From assembly GCA_037903475.1 (NCBI GenBank), contig JBAJFG010000348.1:186001-250000 (forward strand): DNA of 64,000 nt. The letters are read 5' to 3'. This stretch comes from Ancylostoma caninum (Eukaryota > Nematoda > Chromadorea > Rhabditida > Ancylostomatidae). The position numbers and the translations under genes were made by a program. The notes under the pieces are model-generated. The model was not told the DNA's origin, did no database searches, and saw only the letters and a program-made list of their open reading frames with translations. Below are positions 23,401 to 35,516 of the stretch, one piece after another; positions within the stretch are counted from its first letter, which is position 1, and each line of letters opens with the position of its first letter.

Positions 23401-25060
23401 AAATTACACATGTCTCAACAATACAGCGGTGAAAACGACATGGTATTCAGATGGAAGTTTTGTCTTACTGAATAAATGGCACATGCTCATTCCATTTTTC
23501 CATTTTCTTCAACTACTACTTAACTGGTAGGTCCGACGACTCTCAGACATGGATGATCGGTAGTACTGCATAAAGGCCGATAGTCGGAAGTCGTGAGTTG
23601 GAGGAAATTCGAAATTCGCGAAAGTTTAGAGAAAAAAACAGCAAGTATGAGTTGAAGTGATTCAAACACTGCCAATCGTCCAGAAATTTAGAAGGTAGAA
23701 GCTCGCACCGCCAGAATCCAGGAACTTTCGAACTTTCGAAACCAGAATTCCGGTCATCCTTGTACTCAGATCAAAATATATTTGCTCGAAATGCTCATCG
23801 AGTGTTGCAGATTTGTCTTAGAGCGTATGCATAATGTCTTGCCTCAAAGCTTTGAATGGAAACAGCCGTGCAGCACACGATGACAGATACATAAGCAGTC
23901 TTTTCGTGGGCGTGCAATGGGAGCTTATCGATCTTTCTCCGGTGCACCCCAAGGAATAACGACGAGTCTCGGATCTCGTCATGCAGAAATGCTCCAGCAC
24001 CAATATTGCATAGTTGGAGAGTGGAGTCATCTGTCATGGCGCTTTTTTTTTGCTTTTTTGAAAGTTATACTCGCAAGGTCCTCCTTAGGATTGTTATTGA
24101 ACACCTATTGTAACTGTAAGTTATTTGATATGACCTGGAGGAACAGACAAACAAGTGAACTGCGGACAAATGAATAACAGTCATTTCTCATAGAAATTCA
24201 TAATTTTTCGAAAGAATAACACTCATTTCTCATAGAAATTCAGAATTTTTCGAAAGAACTGTTATAATAAATTTCCTCTGAACTTTAGCAACGGAAATGA
24301 CACTGTGAGTACTGATCAGATCCCTGCTAAGGGATGAATTCAGGAAAACTACAGGAACGAAAGCCAGGCCATGCGTCAGCAGGATCAGGTTCAGGGTCAA
24401 ACAAACGTTGCAGGACACCACAGTAGCGGGGAGTGTGTGAATTTTTCAAAATTACTCGACAAAATAGTTGAAAACTCTGCATTGGCTTACCTTCAGTTAT
24501 TCTTTTTTATTTTCATTTATTATTTTCCGAGATAATATTCATTATTTTTGATATAGTGAATGATATTTTTCGTTTATCTGTTCTTCTATGCAAGTCCCCG
24601 TAGCGGCGGGAACGTCCCTTTTCTCCGCACCTTATTGGCTTGCCACTTTTGCGTCCGACACTGCTACATATGGAGAGCAAATAATAGTAAAATCGGTACA
24701 AATAATTACTGAGGAACAGTACAATAAGAAAGATAAGAATAAAGTCAACTACTCCATCATATCAGAAGAACAATATGTATACATAGTAATCAACAATTAA
24801 GAAAATAGCGGCGGAGAGAAAAAAGAGAAAAGGAGGCAAAATTGTCTGTGGATGGCGCTTTGGTGGATCATTGGTCCACCAGTAGGATCGCCAGCGCAAG
24901 GATTCCAACAACGGCTCCCAAGTCCGCTCTAGCAGTGGTGTCGGGGCTACCAGATGATGGCGAGATGATCTGATGATCCATCGTGCAGCGGCTGACTGTG
25001 AGATCCTCTTAACAGAGCCAAAACAAAACAAAAACACTCTGAGTAGTGTGGTGTGAAGCT
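20460..25060. other. Gene-poor stretch between kinase exon and repeats
   Basis: No gene could be supported. Open frames at 21691-22044 (+) and 23795-24037 (-) are ATG-started and intact, but they have no recognisable motif and overlap equally open frames on the same or opposite strand. A missing first exon of the kinase could lie here. Confidence 0.35.
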
Positions 25061-26864
25061 TCCACCACGCCCCACAGCCGGAGCACTATTGTGGGATTAC
25101 GGTGGTAATGGTGGGCGCACCGCCAGTTGAGAGCACATAGGGTTGTGTGTGCTCAAAACGCGGAGCGAAAGTGTTGAGACCCGGGTGACCTCGGTTAGAA
25201 TGATCACACTTTTATACACGTACATACTCAGACAAAAATGTCAGGACATGCGGAGAACGATAGCCCTCATTTCTTGAGGAAGTTCATTGGTCATGCGGTG
25301 ACCGCCTGCTTCGGGATATGTGGAAGAGGTAGTCGAGGGGTGCGATCTAAGCCCGAAAAACCATCGGGACTTGCGGAGGATGTAGTCGGGGGTGCGACAT
25401 ACCTCCAAACTTCGATAAAAGCCTCGGATGGTGCGGAGGAACATGGCAGGTAATCCGAGAACCCCCCGAGGTTAGACATAACAGAGCAGTGAGTTCTGCC
25501 TATTTTCCCACTTCTTGTTGTCCTGCACTCCTTCTATCTTTCTCCTTTAATGACGTATAATACGCTTCTCGTAGTCATAATCGCTCTGGAAATTTCTCTT
25601 ATAATAATGTTTATTGAGTTTCTTATTGGCATATTCATTCTAAAAACGGCATTCATCGTTTGAGTCTCTGAAGTGTCTCTTTTACAATTTGATCGGACTC
25701 CCTACTCTCAAAAGCAGCTATTTCGCATCTATTTTGGTTCCTGACACAGAATATAGAGCTTTTAACTCTGTGTGCGCCTTAACAGCAACAGAGTCTTACC
25801 TCATAAATCGCGTTCGAGAATTTTACGGTGAGAAAGTCAGTGTAAACTGGCGTGGATAGTGGTATATATGACAGACCTCAAAAAGGGCGACCCTGTTTCT
25901 TAAGAGGCCACGGCTGAATCAGCACTTCCTCATATTGCTCGGAGAAATTACGGGTCAACACCAGAACTGACTCAAACCTCAGATGTTGCCTATACGGACT
26001 CCAGGCCTCGCTGTTTCCAGACCAGGCAACGGGTTATGTCTAATCAGATTACGGATATGAACTGTAACCTGACCAGGAAACGAGTGTTGCAGAGAAGATC
26101 GAGAGCTGAAGCTCTCTAATACCTTTCTATAACGTCGAAAATTGCGCACTTTTGCAATCAGAAAGATTTTCCCTATGTTAATGTACAAGTCGAAACCTGC
26201 CGCAAGTTCGCACCACTGAGAGAATACTCGTAGTGAGACTGTTGTTTAGGCTTCAAGACCAGAACTATATATGACAAAAAGTGGCTAAGTCCACGAAACC
26301 AGTTTGGAGTTGCTCGTCACTGCACATAACGCACATTTCCTCACTGACCCACTCCTGAACAAGAGCTGAAAATTAGTTCGAATAAAAAAAACTAATAAAC
26401 AGTCGATGAGCCGATATTTTGCTGAAAAGTTCCGTCATATTTGTGTACAGCGCATTGGAAAGCCTCAGTGGGCACGTACTCAATATCCCCCGATCAAAAA
26501 CGTAAAACTCGATATAATCAATGGTTTAACCTATAATTCTATAAGAAACTGTAGATATATTTGTGTACATCGTATTAAACAACCCAATAGACATGTCTTC
26601 AGCGATTTCTGGACAAAATTAAGCAAAAATCAATGAAATCGGTGTGAACAGTAAAGCACTCCATAATTCTTGGCGGAAAGGGTGCTAAAATCTCCATGGG
26701 CCCTCAGGAGTTATGTATTCAACGTTTGGTCGTGATTGGTATGGATAGGGCTCTGTAATATTCTCTAATCTGGGGAATGCAGTATGATAAAAACGTTATT
26801 GGATGCCTCGAGTAGTCCCTCGGCTGTGGGCACGGATGGAGCAGAGCTCAGAACTTCAAATACA

Positions 26865-27125
26865 AGTTGTCGGCCCAGCTTTGCCCAAAAACAACTTGCA
26901 AACAAGCTTTTAACTAGCAAATCGTTGTCGACAAGTTCGACGTCATCATGCCACCCAAAACCAAAATGTCGACAAGCTTTTCTTCCGACAACTTGTCGAC
27001 AAGGAAGAGAAAAAACAAGTTGTCGACCAGCTTTTCCAGAAAGCAACTTGCAAACAAGCTTTTGTCGGAAAAGTTGTTGACAACCTTTTAGCTGAGCAAC
27101 CTGTCGACGAGAGAAAGTCATGTTC
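26865..27125. repeat. AAGTTGTCGACAAG cluster, long copy 1
   Basis: Alternating AACAAGTTGTCGxC and CAACTTGCAAACAAGCTTTT words. The block AACTTGCAAACAAGCTTTT through CCTGTCGACGAGAG matches the cluster at 31015-31275 nearly base for base, so the two are copies of one element. Open frames across it are low-complexity artefacts. Confidence 0.7.
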
Positions 27126-27339
27126 CCATACCCGCGTAACATATGATGCAACCATTGAGGACACCAGGGCATGATTGCTGTAGTACAGTTGTAGGAAAGC
27201 GTTTGCTTCCTAATGAAGGACAGCTGTACAAGCCTACGCGTACACAGGTCCTACCTTGAGCAGTTTTGTAGTGTTGAGCTGACAGATTGTCAGTGAAGGA
27301 CGGGTCAAGAACAAGTTCGCACGGTCAACCACCTGTTGG

Positions 27340-27480
27340 CAAGAAACAGCAAAAACAAGTTGTCGACAAGGAAGTGCAAAACCAAGTTGTCGACAAGTTT
27401 TTGGAAAAGCAAGTTTCAGATGCGATCAGATACTTGCTTGCCAAATGCTTGTCGACAAGTTGTTTTTGGTGTTCTGAGAG
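27340..27480. repeat. AAGTTGTCGACAAG cluster, short copy
   Basis: Three to four AACAAGTTGTCGACAAG-type words spaced by about 30 bp, close to the long copy at 26.87 kb. Confidence 0.6.
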
Positions 27481-27739
27481 GTAAAGCTGTGGACTATGAA
27501 GCAATCGAAGAGCAATGGTAAATGATCGGTAGGTCAGTTCGAAATCCTCGAGCGGTTGTGGGGGTAATAAGTTTTGTTCAAAAACCTCCACTTCGGGACA
27601 TGCGGAGGAGGGTACCGGGACTTGCGGAGGACTAAATCGGGACTTGCGATCTGTAGCAGACCGAGTCTTCTGACCGAGCCCTCCGGGTGCCCTTCAGTAG
27701 TCCTACGCATGTGTGCGATACTTTGTCTGAGTAGATCTC

Positions 27740-27885
27740 AGACACTCGAACCGTGCGAGCGCTCCGAATTCAGGGCTGACCGTGCAAGCGCTGCACCTAG
27801 ATTTATGGGCGGGGCCTCTCATCGTGCGAGCGCTGCACATTAATTTGTGGGCGCAGCCTCTCACCGTGCGAGCGCTGCACACTTG
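27740..27885. repeat. CGTGCGAGCGCT motif cluster
   Basis: CCGTGCGAGCGCTGCAC and close variants appear four times within 145 bp, separated by GGGCGC-AGCCTCTCA spacers. The core GAGCGCTC is a palindrome. It recurs at 29055-29445 in both orientations. Confidence 0.65.
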
Positions 27886-29054
27886 CAAATGATACGGAAG
27901 TACTCTAATGTACTAATTCTCTTATTCACATTTCTGAGGTCGGCGGCGTATCAGACAAGCCTGCCTTGAGTCCAATCGACGACAGCAGCTACGGAGATGG
28001 GTTTTCCATTTATAGTCCCTTTTGTGGAATTGTAACGCTGTTTTTGCATTGTTATTGAATTTGCCTTTATTTATTACTTCTTACTTAACTTCTCACCTTG
28101 GGGCTCTGGTTGGTAACGATGACCTATAGGTACATTGGTGTTACGGTGCTTCTGCTGACAGCTACACCAACTCACCTAGAGGATGTGAACAATGCGAGTT
28201 TCGACTTCTTTTACAAACTAATAGAATTACAGCTATGGAGCACTCAAAATAAAACTATCATCTAAATGGTCCATTTAGAAGAAAAAGGTTCGAAAAACTC
28301 CAGTAAATCAAGGGGAAGTAATACACTTTTGAATCGGGACCAAATACGCTGGCAAAGATGTCCTCAATTAGCATAGGAAATAGCCTTCCATGGGAAAATT
28401 TTAGAGGGTCTTAAGAATTCCAGTTCAAGAATTACACCCCTCTGCATGAGCCTTCCTGGCTGTCTGCGTGCCAAAAAAGGAGCGTGGCTAACGGGACAAC
28501 GTTAGCCACACCCCTTCTCTGGCTGAGCACAAACGCGCGCTCCGTGCTCAGTGACAGTGACAGCGGCAACCTGTCTGACAACTACGCTAAGCTTTGTTTT
28601 GGAGTTAGAAGCGATTTTGTTAGTTGAAGTCTTTTGTGGCAAGTTCACACCAATTTCGGGAGAACTTTTCTCTGGAAGTATCAGCCGGCCATTCTAGCAA
28701 TGACTTTTCTCAGTGACAATTCGAGCCACATTTGCGCACATACATGTAAACCTGCTTTGTTCAAATTAAAATGCATCTTCCTAAATCCATCCTTAAATCC
28801 GAGACTGCGTCCCGGATCCGATTTACCCTCATCAGTATAGGTGAAAGCTCCCTATCTGGACACCATCGAAGGTAATGATAGGCTGAGGTACTGCTCAGGT
28901 TATCGAACTTCTGCCGGCGATTTAATCGAGCTTATTTTGAGAATCGCCCATCCGTTTTACATTGTCCTAGGGCTGTGTCATTCAAGAGGAAGGGATTTGT
29001 GAGGGATTGGAAGAAGCAATAGAAAAAAAGAGAACGGAATAAAAAGCATTACGT

Positions 29055-29445
29055 TTGCATTTGCACCGTCCGAGCGCACGCTGAGTGCGGGGCATACGGT
29101 CGCCGCAGGTCGCTAGCAGGAGATGGTGGAGCGCTCGTGAGGTGTAAGGTGTTTCATGAGTCGCCAATAGTTCTCGTTATGTACATGACCGATCCAAAGC
29201 AGTGACTCGAGAAATATGGAGAACCGTGTGAGCGCACCCCCACAATTCTGCGAGCGCTCAGCAATGACCGTGCGAGCGCTCCTCAAGGACCCTACCACAA
29301 GCGCTAGCGGGGAGCGCTCGGCCGGTCATTGCAGAGCGCTCGGACGGTCATCGCTGAGCGCTCGCACGGTAACATGTCTAAGACCGTACCACCCGCGCTG
29401 GCGAGGAGCGCTCGGACGGTCATTGCAGAGCGCTCGCACGATTCG
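29055..29445. repeat. GAGCGCTC motif cluster
   Basis: At least ten copies of GAGCGCTC in CCGTGCGAGCGCTC or GAGCGCTCGCACGG context, on both strands. Same family as 27740-27885, about 1.2 kb away. Confidence 0.65.
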
Positions 29446-29789
29446 AATGTCTGAGATCTTGGAGTTATGTTATCATAATCAGAGTGTTTACCAATTCTCG
29501 AGGTATTTAAGCGCAGAGCGGTAGGATCGACAGTGTTTATCGTACAAGTTCAAGTCTTTGCTGGTGAGTCGGATGCGCTGATCGTCGAACACTGCAACGC
29601 CTGTACCTACGTCCTCGTGATGGTCGTCCAGTATCATATCACCTGGTGCATCAGAAGATTCCACACCATCACTGTGTTGCTGATGGCTGACAAACTCTCA
29701 GGTCTACCATTGGCGGTTATCTGATGGGCATATAGGTCAAACAAGACTGCACACGTTGTCTATGGTGCGGGCAGCCTCATACAAGGGTT

Positions 29790-30053
29790 TTAAAGGCAAG
29801 GTCCGGCCGAAATTTTCGATCTACAGTTTTTGGGCCCTTCGTGGTGTAAACCACTAGCACCTCACGTAATTCGAGTTTGAAAGCACTTCTAAAGGTCAAT
29901 CTCAAGTTCCAGAGCAAAATACTCCGGGGTTACTGTATCTGGAGCTTCGCTGTGGATGAAGTTGCCACCGCTACTCTGTTCTAGCACAGCAACACCATGT
30001 CGGTTTCAAGCAAGAAACCGACATGGTGTGTTTTGACCGGACCTTGCCTTCAA
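29790..30053. repeat. MITE, TTAAAGGCAAGGTCCGG termini
   Basis: The left end is TTAAAGGCAAGGTCCGG; the right end is the complement with one change (CCGGACCTTGCCTTCAA). A 16-bp-arm perfect hairpin lies inside at 29992-30029. It is 264 bp long with no coding capacity. Confidence 0.7.
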
Positions 30054-30429
30054 TGACAGTTCGATGACCATGTCAGAGCCTTTGCTGAGAGATCCGAATG
30101 TGGTACTTTGACTGATTATAGCACAATCTAACTCCATTTCAAAAACTAGGGGATATCCTGGCACTGTAGTGGCCGCACTGTGCCAGCTGGTGCGCACTAC
30201 TTCATGTTGCGCACCCAACATTATTTGGGAATAATGTTGAGTGCGCATGTGCAAATGGACCTCTGATGTTATCTCTGATGTTTGGTGGCGATACATTTGG
30301 CAAGAGAATGTGTTTGCAATAAATTTCACGGGATGAAATTTTGTTTGGTAATACATTTTACGGGAAAATAATTGAAGAGCCTGTTCGGCGATGCAAAAGG
30401 CAAGAGAAGCTGTTGGCGATGCATTTGAA

Positions 30430-31000
30430 GGGTAATTTATACTAGCTGCGTGCGTCAGTCGCACATCAGTCGTACGCATCCATTTGCAAGGGATTTTCCA
30501 TGAAGACCGGTCAACACGACATATAAATCCTTAACGAAAAACGCGCGGCCGCCGCCAGGCCGTAAACGCGTGCGTCTGAGAGTATCCCCAGACTTCGCCA
30601 GTTCAAAATGAATAGAAATGAACCGGCGATATAAGAGATAAGGATCGTGGAAATGATACGTATCGATTGCACGTTACTTCGCCATGGATCGCTGCCAAAC
30701 GGAGCTCATCGCCCGTACTCTCGAAGATGTGCCCGAAATGAACTGGCGATGTGAATGATAGCAATAGTGGAAACGATGCCTATCGATCGCCACGCCCAAT
30801 TTATTATCATCGCTCTTACGTCTGGGGTCTCCTCATTCACTTTATCCATGTGGCGATCGCCGGCGGTCGTGGCGATCGCGACGACAGCCGGCTGTCGTGG
30901 CGATCGCCACGATTGCTGGCGAAGTCTGGGGATACTCTGAGCTGCGACTGCGACGCGACTGCTATGCGACTAGGGGGGTGCCCGTACATTTTGCGGGTGT
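30430..31000. repeat. CGTGCGAC foldback relative and GGCGATCG-rich tract
   Basis: 30430-30570 repeats one end of the 2262-2499 MITE (AATTTATACTAGCTGCGTGCG). At 30840-30920 GGCGATCGCC-like palindromes and CCGGCTGTCGTGG words alternate. The sequence then runs into the motif cluster at 31015. Confidence 0.5.
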
Positions 31001-31014
31001 TCTGATAACTCAGA

Positions 31015-31280
31015 ACTTCAAAAACAAGTTGTCGGCCCAGCTTTGCCCAAAAACTACTTGCAAACAAGCTTTTAACCAGCAAATCGTTGTCGACAAGTCT
31101 GACGTCATCATACCACCTAAAACCAAGTTGTCGACAAGCTTTTCCCTCGACAACTTGTCGGCAAGGAAGATAAAAAACAAGTTGTCGTCCAGCTTTTCCA
31201 AAAAGCAACTTGCAAACAAGCTTTTGTCGGAAAAAGTTGTTGATAACTTTTTAGCTGAACAACCTGTCGACGAGAGAGAG
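31015..31280. repeat. AAGTTGTCGACAAG cluster, long copy 2
   Basis: Nearly identical in order and spacing to 26865-27125, including the final CAACCTGTCGACGAGAG and GTCATGTTCCCATACC. The overlapping 138- and 142-codon frames come from the repeat. Confidence 0.7.
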
Positions 31281-31591
31281 TCATGTTCCCATACCTCTAA
31301 AATTTCATTCATACTTCGCCAGTAAGCATTGCTCCCGTTGTCAGCTCGCCACGTTATCATTTCAGCGGGGTAACGGCAGACTTTCTGCAGCTCACCGCTC
31401 GTAGATAATTTAATGACCCCGTTCAATTACTTGGTCGACTGTAGAGTTGCCTCGCCAAATATTGGTACTGCGGTTCACCCGCACATTGTCTGAGAATACC
31501 TGCTAAAGTAGACAGATCGCTACAATTTTGTGGCACGTCTCGAGCCTTCCAATTGATGGAAAAACTCTTCAGGAAAGCAAAGAGCTTACTG

Positions 31592-31722
31592 CGAATTTCC
31601 AATCTTCATGATACTATGATAATCTTTATGCCATGAAGGCTTTACGCCTCCATTTCGAGTAATCCTACTTTCCCAATCCCGTCCCTCAACCTTATCACCA
31701 GCATGCCACTGCAACTTCTGTG
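31592..31722 (-). CDS. Possible terminal exon, unassigned
   Basis: A good acceptor, CTCTAATTTTGTGCACAG, precedes a frame that includes GDKVEGRDWESRITRNGG and GVKPSWHKDYHSIMKIGNSQ and then a TAA stop. A second frame is also open for much of the exon, and no matching upstream exon could be chosen with confidence. A real exon and chance are both possible. Confidence 0.25.
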
Positions 31723-32250
31723 CACAAAATTAGAGAAATTAACTTCATTTATCTATACAATACAAAGCACCCGTTCTGAGAAACAATCTCGAGATGTTGG
31801 GTGGAAACCAACGCAATGCGATTAGCAATTATGTACAAGTTTGACGTACTACTTTGCTGAGTCAAAAACTTTTAAAAATGCTCCTATTTGTTTTCAGTAC
31901 CTATTAAGAAAGTCGTGCTGACTTGTATATTGCTGTAGCACCAAACTTACGCAGACTCATTACAGAAACGATGTGTGATGCTACATACATATCTTCAAGG
32001 TTCAGTGTTTTGGGTTTGGGGTAGTTCATGTAAATGCTAGTAGCTGCACGCTGAACCCGTCAGCTGAGAACAGGGCTCACTTGAAATCAGGTTCGAGACA
32101 CCGGTTCTTAACTCTATTCAGTGTTGTCTTTTCCGCGAAAGTTTCACCCATTTTCGGATGTCTTTCCGGATCAATTCTTTGTCTTCAATACATATAGCAA
32201 ACCTTCAATATAACAAACATTTACACAAAGTAAGTGAAATCACTACGCTA

Positions 32251-32532
32251 CAGTGGCGGACGCAGGGGGGGGGGGGGGGGGGGGGGCGCGCGCCCCCCCC
32301 CGAGAATGGGTCGCCAAATTTTCGAAATTACTTTACAATACAAATAAAAATCTTGTGTTAGTTTATTTTTAATTGTTTATTTTTATTATTATTTTTAATA
32401 TATTTTTTATTTATTGTTTATTATTATAATTAATATTATTATTAATTTTATTTTCCGTCTGGGTCCCCAAAACGGCGGAGACCCCACTTTTCTTCCCACG
32501 TCCCTCCCGCCCACTTTCTGCGTCCGCCACTG
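32251..32532 (+). mobile_element. hAT-type MITE with 8-bp target duplication
   Basis: The termini are CAGTGGCGGACGCAG and its inverse CTGCGTCCGCCACTG. They are flanked by an exact 8-bp duplication, CTACGCTA, at 32243-32250 and 32533-32540, which is diagnostic of hAT-class insertion. The interior is AT-rich except for 22 consecutive G at 32265-32286, followed by CGCGCG and a C run. It interrupts a mariner relic. Confidence 0.9.
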
Positions 32533-33010
32533 CTACGCTACACAAACAGTAAGTTTTGTTGGCAGCAGCTTTTAAAAAACGGTTTCTTTGTAATTCCATC
32601 AAATACTGAGCACTACACTCTGAGGAGGTAGTTCTCGTTTCGGCAGTAGTTTTGGCAGTTATCGGCGTCCGAGTCATCCACATTTCCTTACGTTATTTGC
32701 ATAAAGAACCCACTCCTCGTCACCGGTAACCAAGATGGTGAGCTGAGCGAAGCTCTGTTGGAACCTCAAAGAGTTTATGCGGACACTCTGCGCACTTGAA
32801 ACTAGCGGTCACTCAGATCATGGTATCCATACGTCGTATGTCCTTGCCTCCCCGTGGAGAAGGAGGTAAGCAAATATTGTGTCGTGATGACGTTGGAGGT
32901 CTTCTGCCAGGTCACGGATACTACTACGCGGATTCTATTCAATCAGTTCCAGGAGGCGTCCGCTTCTGTGGCATCCCTTGAGTTGCTACGTTTCCTGAGT
33001 TATCAAACCA
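32533..33010 (-). pseudogene. Mariner transposase relic
   Basis: Translating the minus strand gives, across stops and shifts, NPRSSIRDLAEDLQRHHDTI (helix-turn-helix region), then VTGDEEWVLYANNVRK (the mariner TGDEKWVLYDN first catalytic Asp region), then LLPTKLTV (LLPTNQTV). The hAT MITE at 32251-32532 lies immediately downstream and splits off the C-terminal part, which is hard to follow below 32243. Confidence 0.75.
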
Positions 33011-33054
33011 GGAGCAGCTGAATATGCTTGTAGTCGGTGACAACTCAGACAATG

Positions 33055-33245
33055 GAGCGGGCTGACCGCGGTACCAAAGTGTGCTCCGCGGGCTGATCGC
33101 GGTACCATCAGATGAGGAACGAGCTGACCGCGCGCAGAAAGTTGGCTGACCGCGGTCCTAACCGAAATTTCAACTCGCCGCGGTCCCTTGTCGAAAGTTT
33201 GGCTGACCGCGGTACTGTCCGCGGTCAGCCAAATTCGGCCCGCAG
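33055..33245. repeat. GGCTGACCGCGGTACC motif cluster
   Basis: GGCTGACCGCGG occurs about six times, once inverted, at irregular spacing. CCGCGG is palindromic. A second cluster lies at 33700-33830. Confidence 0.65.
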
Positions 33246-33699
33246 GACCAGCACAATGTACGATGCAACCTTTGTGAACATAATGACAGTGACAAGTGGG
33301 GTGCACATGAAACGAAATTCTTTCTCTGACGGTGTTGAATAGGTTAAGAAGATTCTCGCATCCATTTTTTGCTGAAGAAGTACAATCCATCCCAAATTGC
33401 GGCTTCCACACCCCAGATATTTTTGGAGTGAAGCTCTTATTAAGAGAGCTTTGTCATCAATACTATGTACTTTATGAACAGCTACACAAGGAAAAACTTT
33501 TAAGGACATAATCTGAAGAATGCAAATAAATCCTAGCGATCTTGGCCTTTCTATTTTTCAAAACTACTTGTACTGCGCAATTTCCAAAGGTAAAAAGGGA
33601 GATTTTTCGTCTGATCCTAAATTTGATCGCTAAAATGTCATCGACACATCATCAGTAACTATCACTGTCGTTATTAGCACGTCACAACATCGTTTCCGC

Positions 33700-33830
33700 A
33701 GGCTGACCGCGGACCTCTCTCGGGCTGACCGCGCACCGGTATCTGGCTGACCGCGCTTAATTATTTGGCTGACCGTGGAGTTGGCTACGGTCCGCCAAAT
33801 ACTGGTACCGCGGTCAGCCCGCCCCGTTGT
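33700..33830. repeat. GGCTGACCGCGG motif cluster, second copy
   Basis: Four forward and two inverted copies of GGCTGACCGCG / CGGTCAGCC, closing with GGTACCGCGGTCAGCCCGCC. The 33246-33699 stretch between the two clusters is ordinary sequence without a gene. Confidence 0.6.
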
Positions 33831-34139
33831 TCGAAAATGTTTTAAGTCATGATCGCAACGGAGTTATGGGACAAGCTGGATATAGGTAGAGCATTGACTA
33901 CCCATTATATAAATTTTGGACAGAAAATTCCAAATCAATTTCGAAAAATTTAGCAACACACAAAAGTAAGGACTTTGACTAAGTAAGTAAGTAGTAGTAA
34001 AGTGACTAAATAACTTTCGCGGCAACCTAATGAGTAATTGTCCTATTCAAAGAACTACCCTTTGCATACTCAGCCGAAATAAATGTGGAACAACTTCTCA
34101 AATATTCGAAGTATTCGAATATTCGAAGTTATTTATTTA

Positions 34140-35329
34140 TTTATTTATTACATGGTATATCCATGTGATTACAATGTACAGGTTCGAACACAAGCATAGG
34201 TATTAGTAGTACAGTACAAGTAATCTAGTCGACAGTCATATTTAAGTACATATATGTTAACATTAAACACTACAATTTGGTGAGCAGTAAACCTCATATA
34301 TTCGAGCTAGATGTCCAGGTACTCGCCAACTGCCTTTTTGTATAGAGAAAATTTCACTGGCACACTTTTGTTTTTGGTGAACTTCAAATATTCAGAGAGC
34401 GCCCTATGAGTAAAGAAATTCTGACGTATTGTTGTTTTCGCCACAGATATGTGTGGCTTTAATGTTCCACCTCTTGTGATAGATTTACGCAGAACGAAAA
34501 AATCAGAACTTTTTAATTCACAGAGATTATGTAGGATCTTATATATCATGAGAAGATCGTTCCGTCTTCTCCTTTTCTGTAATGACTGTAAGTGGTACAA
34601 TATGTTCCTACTGTTAGGCGGTGGCATTTTTTGATATGAGAAGTTTGAGAAACCTACAGTTCTAATCATAAGCTTTCTTGTGAAATTGTTTTGAATTTTT
34701 TCAATCATGTTAATCAAGCATTTCTTGTAAGGATTGAATATAGTGGTTCCGTACTCCATTATTGGTCTAACATATGTTTTGTATGCATTAATCATCACCG
34801 TTGTATTTTTGGTTCGGAGGGCTTTGAAAAGATAGTGGATCTGTCTTGTTGCTTTTGCCCTGATTTTTCTGACGTAATTGCCAAAGGAGAGGTTCTCATC
34901 CATGAGGTAGCCAAGGTCAGTGACTTCTGATGCTTCAGAGACAGGCTCTGAACAAAGGTTGTATGTTAGTTTGGGGTTGTTCCGACCTACATGTAGTACT
35001 TTGGTTTTTTGTTTCGACAACGGAAGTTTCCATTCATTGGACCAAGTTGCAACAGCATCTATAGCATTTTGTAGGCGAATACTGTCACTTGCTGTGACTA
35101 CGGGGCTGTATATTTTCAAATCATCAGCAAATGCGATACATCCTATATCTCTTCCTGTGATAATATCTGGAAGTTCGCAGGTGTATATATTGAATAGAAT
35201 CGGGGATAACACTCCACCCTGAGGTACTCCACTAGAAATCCGTCGTATGGAGGAAAGAGTATCATTAATGCAAACTTGAAACGTCCTTTCTGTTAGGAAG
35301 CATTTTAGCCAAGATATAAAAATAAATAT
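34140..35329 (-). mobile_element. CR1/L2-like LINE, 5'-truncated, reverse transcriptase C-terminal half
   Basis: The minus-strand frame (stop near 34307) runs from about 35325 and covers the RT palm and thumb: SGVPQGGVLSPILFNIY, then CIAFADDLKIYS (the F/YADD catalytic motif), then LPLSKQKTKVLHVG and DLGYLMDENLSF, then a basic C-terminal domain (NAYKTYVRPIMEYG, LQSLQKRRRRNDLLMIYKIL). The 3' end is a run of TAAA/ATAA repeats at about 34130-34150. The N-terminal endonuclease and RT fingers are missing. The frame is intact over more than 300 codons, so insertion is probably recent. The frame's first 20 or so codons come from the inverted block next door. Confidence 0.85.
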
Positions 35330-35513
35330 AACGGTGATGATTAATGCATACAAAACATATGTTAGACCAATAATGGAGTACGGAACCACTATATTCAATC
35401 CTTACAAGAAATGCTTGATTAACATGATTGAAAAAATTCAAAACAATTTCACAAGAAAGCTTATGATTAGAACTGTAGGTTTCTCAAACTTCTCATATCA
35501 AAAAATGCCACCG
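35330..35513 (+). repeat. Exact inverted copy of an internal LINE segment
   Basis: These 184 bases are the reverse complement of 34619-34802, identical as far as I can read by eye. On the plus strand they encode the same NAYKTYVRPIMEYG to SYQKMPP stretch as the LINE. They abut the truncated 5' end of the element. Confidence 0.9.
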
Positions 35514-35516
35514 ATT

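Noticed and set aside
30837..31426. Frames of 123-142 codons around 31 kb
   Set aside because: They cross the AAGTTGTCGACAAG cluster and are open because of its composition; the equivalent frames occur in the copy at 27 kb.
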